This document shows positions 4,574-6,625 of a DNA stretch of 6,625 bases, one piece after another. The notes under the pieces were generated by a model. That model ran no database searches. It was not told the origin of the DNA and was given only the letters and a program-made list of their open reading frames with translations. Positions within the stretch are counted from its first letter, which is position 1; every line of letters starts with the position of its first letter. Origin of the DNA: Chitinophagales bacterium. GTDB lineage: Bacteria > Bacteroidota > Bacteroidia > Chitinophagales > UBA10324. Location of the stretch: positions 1-6,625 of the forward strand of contig JAJAYG010000523.1 of assembly GCA_026786335.1 (NCBI GenBank), in the 5' to 3' direction. The translations under genes were made by a program, and so were the position numbers.

Positions 4574-6625
4574 ATGACAAAAATTATCACTAACGAATTT
4601 AAGAGAGGTGTTTTCCTTTCAATTCTCCTTTCAATCATTTTATTTTCATTTCAAACTTCATCTGCTTATACTGTAACAAGTATTACTGCAGCCTATCACA
4701 ATGGTCAGGTATTTATTACGTGGAATTGTCCCACGCCAACTAATTTGCAATACAATCTGTATCGTTCAACATCGCCCTTGATTTCTTCAACTCAACTTAC
4801 TTCAAATACAAATATGGGTTTTGTTAGAGACAACTCTTCAAAGAATATGTTTTGGAGTGACCAACTTAAGACTGATGTGTTTTATAAAATTCAAGCATCC
4901 GATGCACCGCTCGGCTCTTCTCAAGGTTTATATGTGGTTACTTGTACCGATAATCAATCTTATTATTATGCTGTAACAGTTACAAACCTCAGCGACAATG
5001 TGGAAGACAAAACAATCCTGGTTTCACAAAACAGTTTGCTGCTTCCTGTATCAGAATCTGCCGTACAGCCATTGCCGGTATGGCAAGATTCTATCACCAC
5101 AAATAATGGTGAAGTAAAACAACACTATGTACTTTTTGGAAACAACCAAGACACTCCGCTTTATCCGGCAATGGTAAGTGTGGGTTCTTATGGCTTTAAC
5201 TTCTGGTATATAAAGAGAGGCACGGCAAGTAAATATCCGTTGTTTATTTCTTTCGAAGGATTTGGAGCAAAGCCCGATGAAAATGTAGCGATCGATTCTG
5301 CATTCACTAACTGCTACATACTTGGCATTTTTGATTGGTGGCCTATTTATACTGATGAAGGTGAAGTAGGCAACAACTCTTTTTTTCTTGGCTATCACGA
5401 AGACTTTAATATTTATTCAAACAATAATCCTGTTCCAACTAAAGGTGTTATTAGAACTTACTCGCAGAATATAATTAACCAGAATATTAAATGGATTAAA
5501 AAACAATTTACTATTGACTCTGCTAAAATTTACTTGAAAGGAAGTTCATCGAGCGGTTACGGTGCGCTTTTAACAGCAGTGATACATCCCGAAAAGTATG
5601 CTGCCGTTTATACAATCGTTGAACCCAATGCTTTAAGCCCTGCCAGCAGTGAGATCACCAAACAAATGTGGGGTGTATCATCATCTAATATCAAAACTGA
5701 CATTGTAAATTGGTCAACAGGCGACACACTCATTTTCAAAAGTTTGACTGATATACAAAAGATGCTAAACACCAATGAGCTTTTGAGTGTGCCTGTGATC
5801 TATGATATACACGGTAAAAATGATGCGTCGGTAGTATGGAGCACAGGAAAAATTACCTGGCTCGATTCATTAGAGAGCAACCACATGGGAGGCGCATGGT
5901 ATTGGGACCAGCGTGATCATGGAGGAGGAGGAAAGAATTTTATTACGGAGGAAATCGAACCAAATTACTATCGGTTTGCAACGAACAAATCATATCCTGC
6001 ATTTCAAAATTGTTCTATCAATCAGGATCCGGGAAATGGAACATCAACCAGCGGTGATCCTTACGGAGCTATTAACGGTTATCTCGATTGGCGTGATGAT
6101 AACATTAAAGACAAAAAATGCAAATACTGGATCACACTAAAAGTAAAAGATTTTTACGTAGGCGGAGTGCTTGATTTGGAGCAATATTCAAATTGTACTT
6201 CAGATGTTACGATTAGGCGCGCGCAAACTTTTGCCCCGGCAATCGGCTCATTAATAAAATGGAAAGTAATGGATGTAAATAATATAAAAATCCAAAACAG
6301 TTCCTTCACATATAATGGAGGACTTATTATCATTCCGGGAGTAATGATTAACAAAACAGGTAATACACTTAAATTAACAATTGATGGTTGCGTTACAAAA
6401 ATTGGTGATGATGAAGATGAAGACTTTGATGATGAAGACTCTCCTGTTTCATTTTCAAAATCACCGGATGGTTATACTGCAGATGTTGATTTGATTGAGA
6501 ACGAACCATTGCAATTCATTATGTATGATTTATTAGGAAGAAAAGTTTGGGAAAAGAAATTACAGGGATTGCAAGGAGCTAATTTAATAAAAATTCCGGC
6601 CCCTTCATTTGGAATTTATTTGATC
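4574..6625 (+). CDS. Secreted alpha/beta-hydrolase (esterase-like) with T9SS-type sorting domain, 3' partial
   Basis: The frame is open for 684 codons to the window edge, so the stop is not seen. An in-frame TAA at 4556-4558 makes ATG 4574 the first ATG. Residues 1-31 form a signal peptide (basic start, hydrophobic 13-27, cleavage near A31). Residues about 33-135 look fibronectin-like (NGQVFITW at 43-50, YNLYRSTSPL at 60-69). Residues about 180-470 form an alpha/beta-hydrolase: probable oxyanion segment FISFEGFGAK (224-233), nucleophile elbow GSSSSGYGAL (323-332, probable Ser325), acid HGKNDASV (413-420, Asp417) and base RDHGGGG (447-453, His449). Layout recalls PHB-depolymerase/feruloyl-esterase-like or S9-like enzymes; the substrate is unknown. 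Residues about 500-608 are beta-rich, then an acidic run (612-622). A final domain with PLQFIMYDLLGRKVWEKKL and APSFGIYLI matches the T9SS type A sorting domain. The product is probably exported or surface-bound. Usual sorting-domain length suggests only some 10-20 residues are missing. Confidence 0.9.
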   Translation, partial: MTKIITNEFKRGVFLSILLSIILFSFQTSSAYTVTSITAAYHNGQVFITWNCPTPTNLQYNLYRSTSPLISSTQLTSNTNMGFVRDNSSKNMFWSDQLKTDVFYKIQASDAPLGSSQGLYVVTCTDNQSYYYAVTVTNLSDNVEDKTILVSQNSLLLPVSESAVQPLPVWQDSITTNNGEVKQHYVLFGNNQDTPLYPAMVSVGSYGFNFWYIKRGTASKYPLFISFEGFGAKPDENVAIDSAFTNCYILGIFDWWPIYTDEGEVGNNSFFLGYHEDFNIYSNNNPVPTKGVIRTYSQNIINQNIKWIKKQFTIDSAKIYLKGSSSSGYGALLTAVIHPEKYAAVYTIVEPNALSPASSEITKQMWGVSSSNIKTDIVNWSTGDTLIFKSLTDIQKMLNTNELLSVPVIYDIHGKNDASVVWSTGKITWLDSLESNHMGGAWYWDQRDHGGGGKNFITEEIEPNYYRFATNKSYPAFQNCSINQDPGNGTSTSGDPYGAINGYLDWRDDNIKDKKCKYWITLKVKDFYVGGVLDLEQYSNCTSDVTIRRAQTFAPAIGSLIKWKVMDVNNIKIQNSSFTYNGGLIIIPGVMINKTGNTLKLTIDGCVTKIGDDEDEDFDDEDSPVSFSKSPDGYTADVDLIENEPLQFIMYDLLGRKVWEKKLQGLQGANLIKIPAPSFGIYLI

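Noticed and set aside
5051..5398. A 115-residue minus-strand frame
   Set aside because: It lies wholly inside the plus-strand hydrolase, has no recognisable domain, and the plus frame carries clear motifs across the same stretch.
1..6625. A defence, toxin-antitoxin, CRISPR or biosynthetic system
   Set aside because: All large frames are two transporters, a DUF2911 protein and an exported hydrolase; no nuclease, reverse transcriptase, repeat-spacer array or toxin-like pair was found.

Overview
The window reads as chromosomal DNA of a Bacteroidota bacterium, probably from the Chitinophagales/Sphingobacteriales side (this finer placement is inference). The signs are a DUF2911 protein, a large secreted hydrolase ending in a type IX secretion (T9SS) type sorting domain, a TAnnTTTG-type promoter box, starts without clear Shine-Dalgarno sequences, and moderately AT-rich coding DNA. 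No RNA genes, CRISPR array, phage genes or transposase were seen.

Layout. (1) Positions 3-1822, plus strand: a 41-residue single-helix membrane peptide whose stop overlaps the start of a 565-residue sodium:solute symporter (ATGA overlap). The two look like a translationally coupled pair. (2) Positions 1826-1847: a strong hairpin terminator between convergent genes, with its T-tract serving the minus strand. (3) Positions 1872-2714, minus strand: a secreted 280-residue DUF2911 protein with a helical, TPR-like tail and a good -7 promoter box. (4) Positions 2747-2938: a divergent intergenic region packed with three different repeat-like elements, including a 22-bp-arm inverted repeat built of CACAGAG/CTCTGTG units. 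(5) Positions 2939-4324, plus strand: a 461-residue APC-superfamily amino acid permease. (6) Positions 4325-4573: a leader region with palindromes and a 34-nt hairpin. (7) Position 4574 to the window end, plus strand: at least 684 residues of a secreted alpha/beta-hydrolase. It has a fibronectin-like N-terminal region, a Ser-Asp-His triad readable by motif, a beta-rich region, an acidic linker and a T9SS-like C-terminal domain. The reading frame is open at the right edge, probably only a short way from its stop.

The genes do not form one pathway: two inner-membrane transporters, one secreted protein of unknown role and one exported hydrolase sit in at least three transcription units. Nothing here is a convincing new multi-gene system. 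The points most worth a second look are the tiny peptide coupled to the symporter, the repeat-packed intergenic region, the leader hairpin, and the atypical nucleophile elbow of the exported hydrolase.
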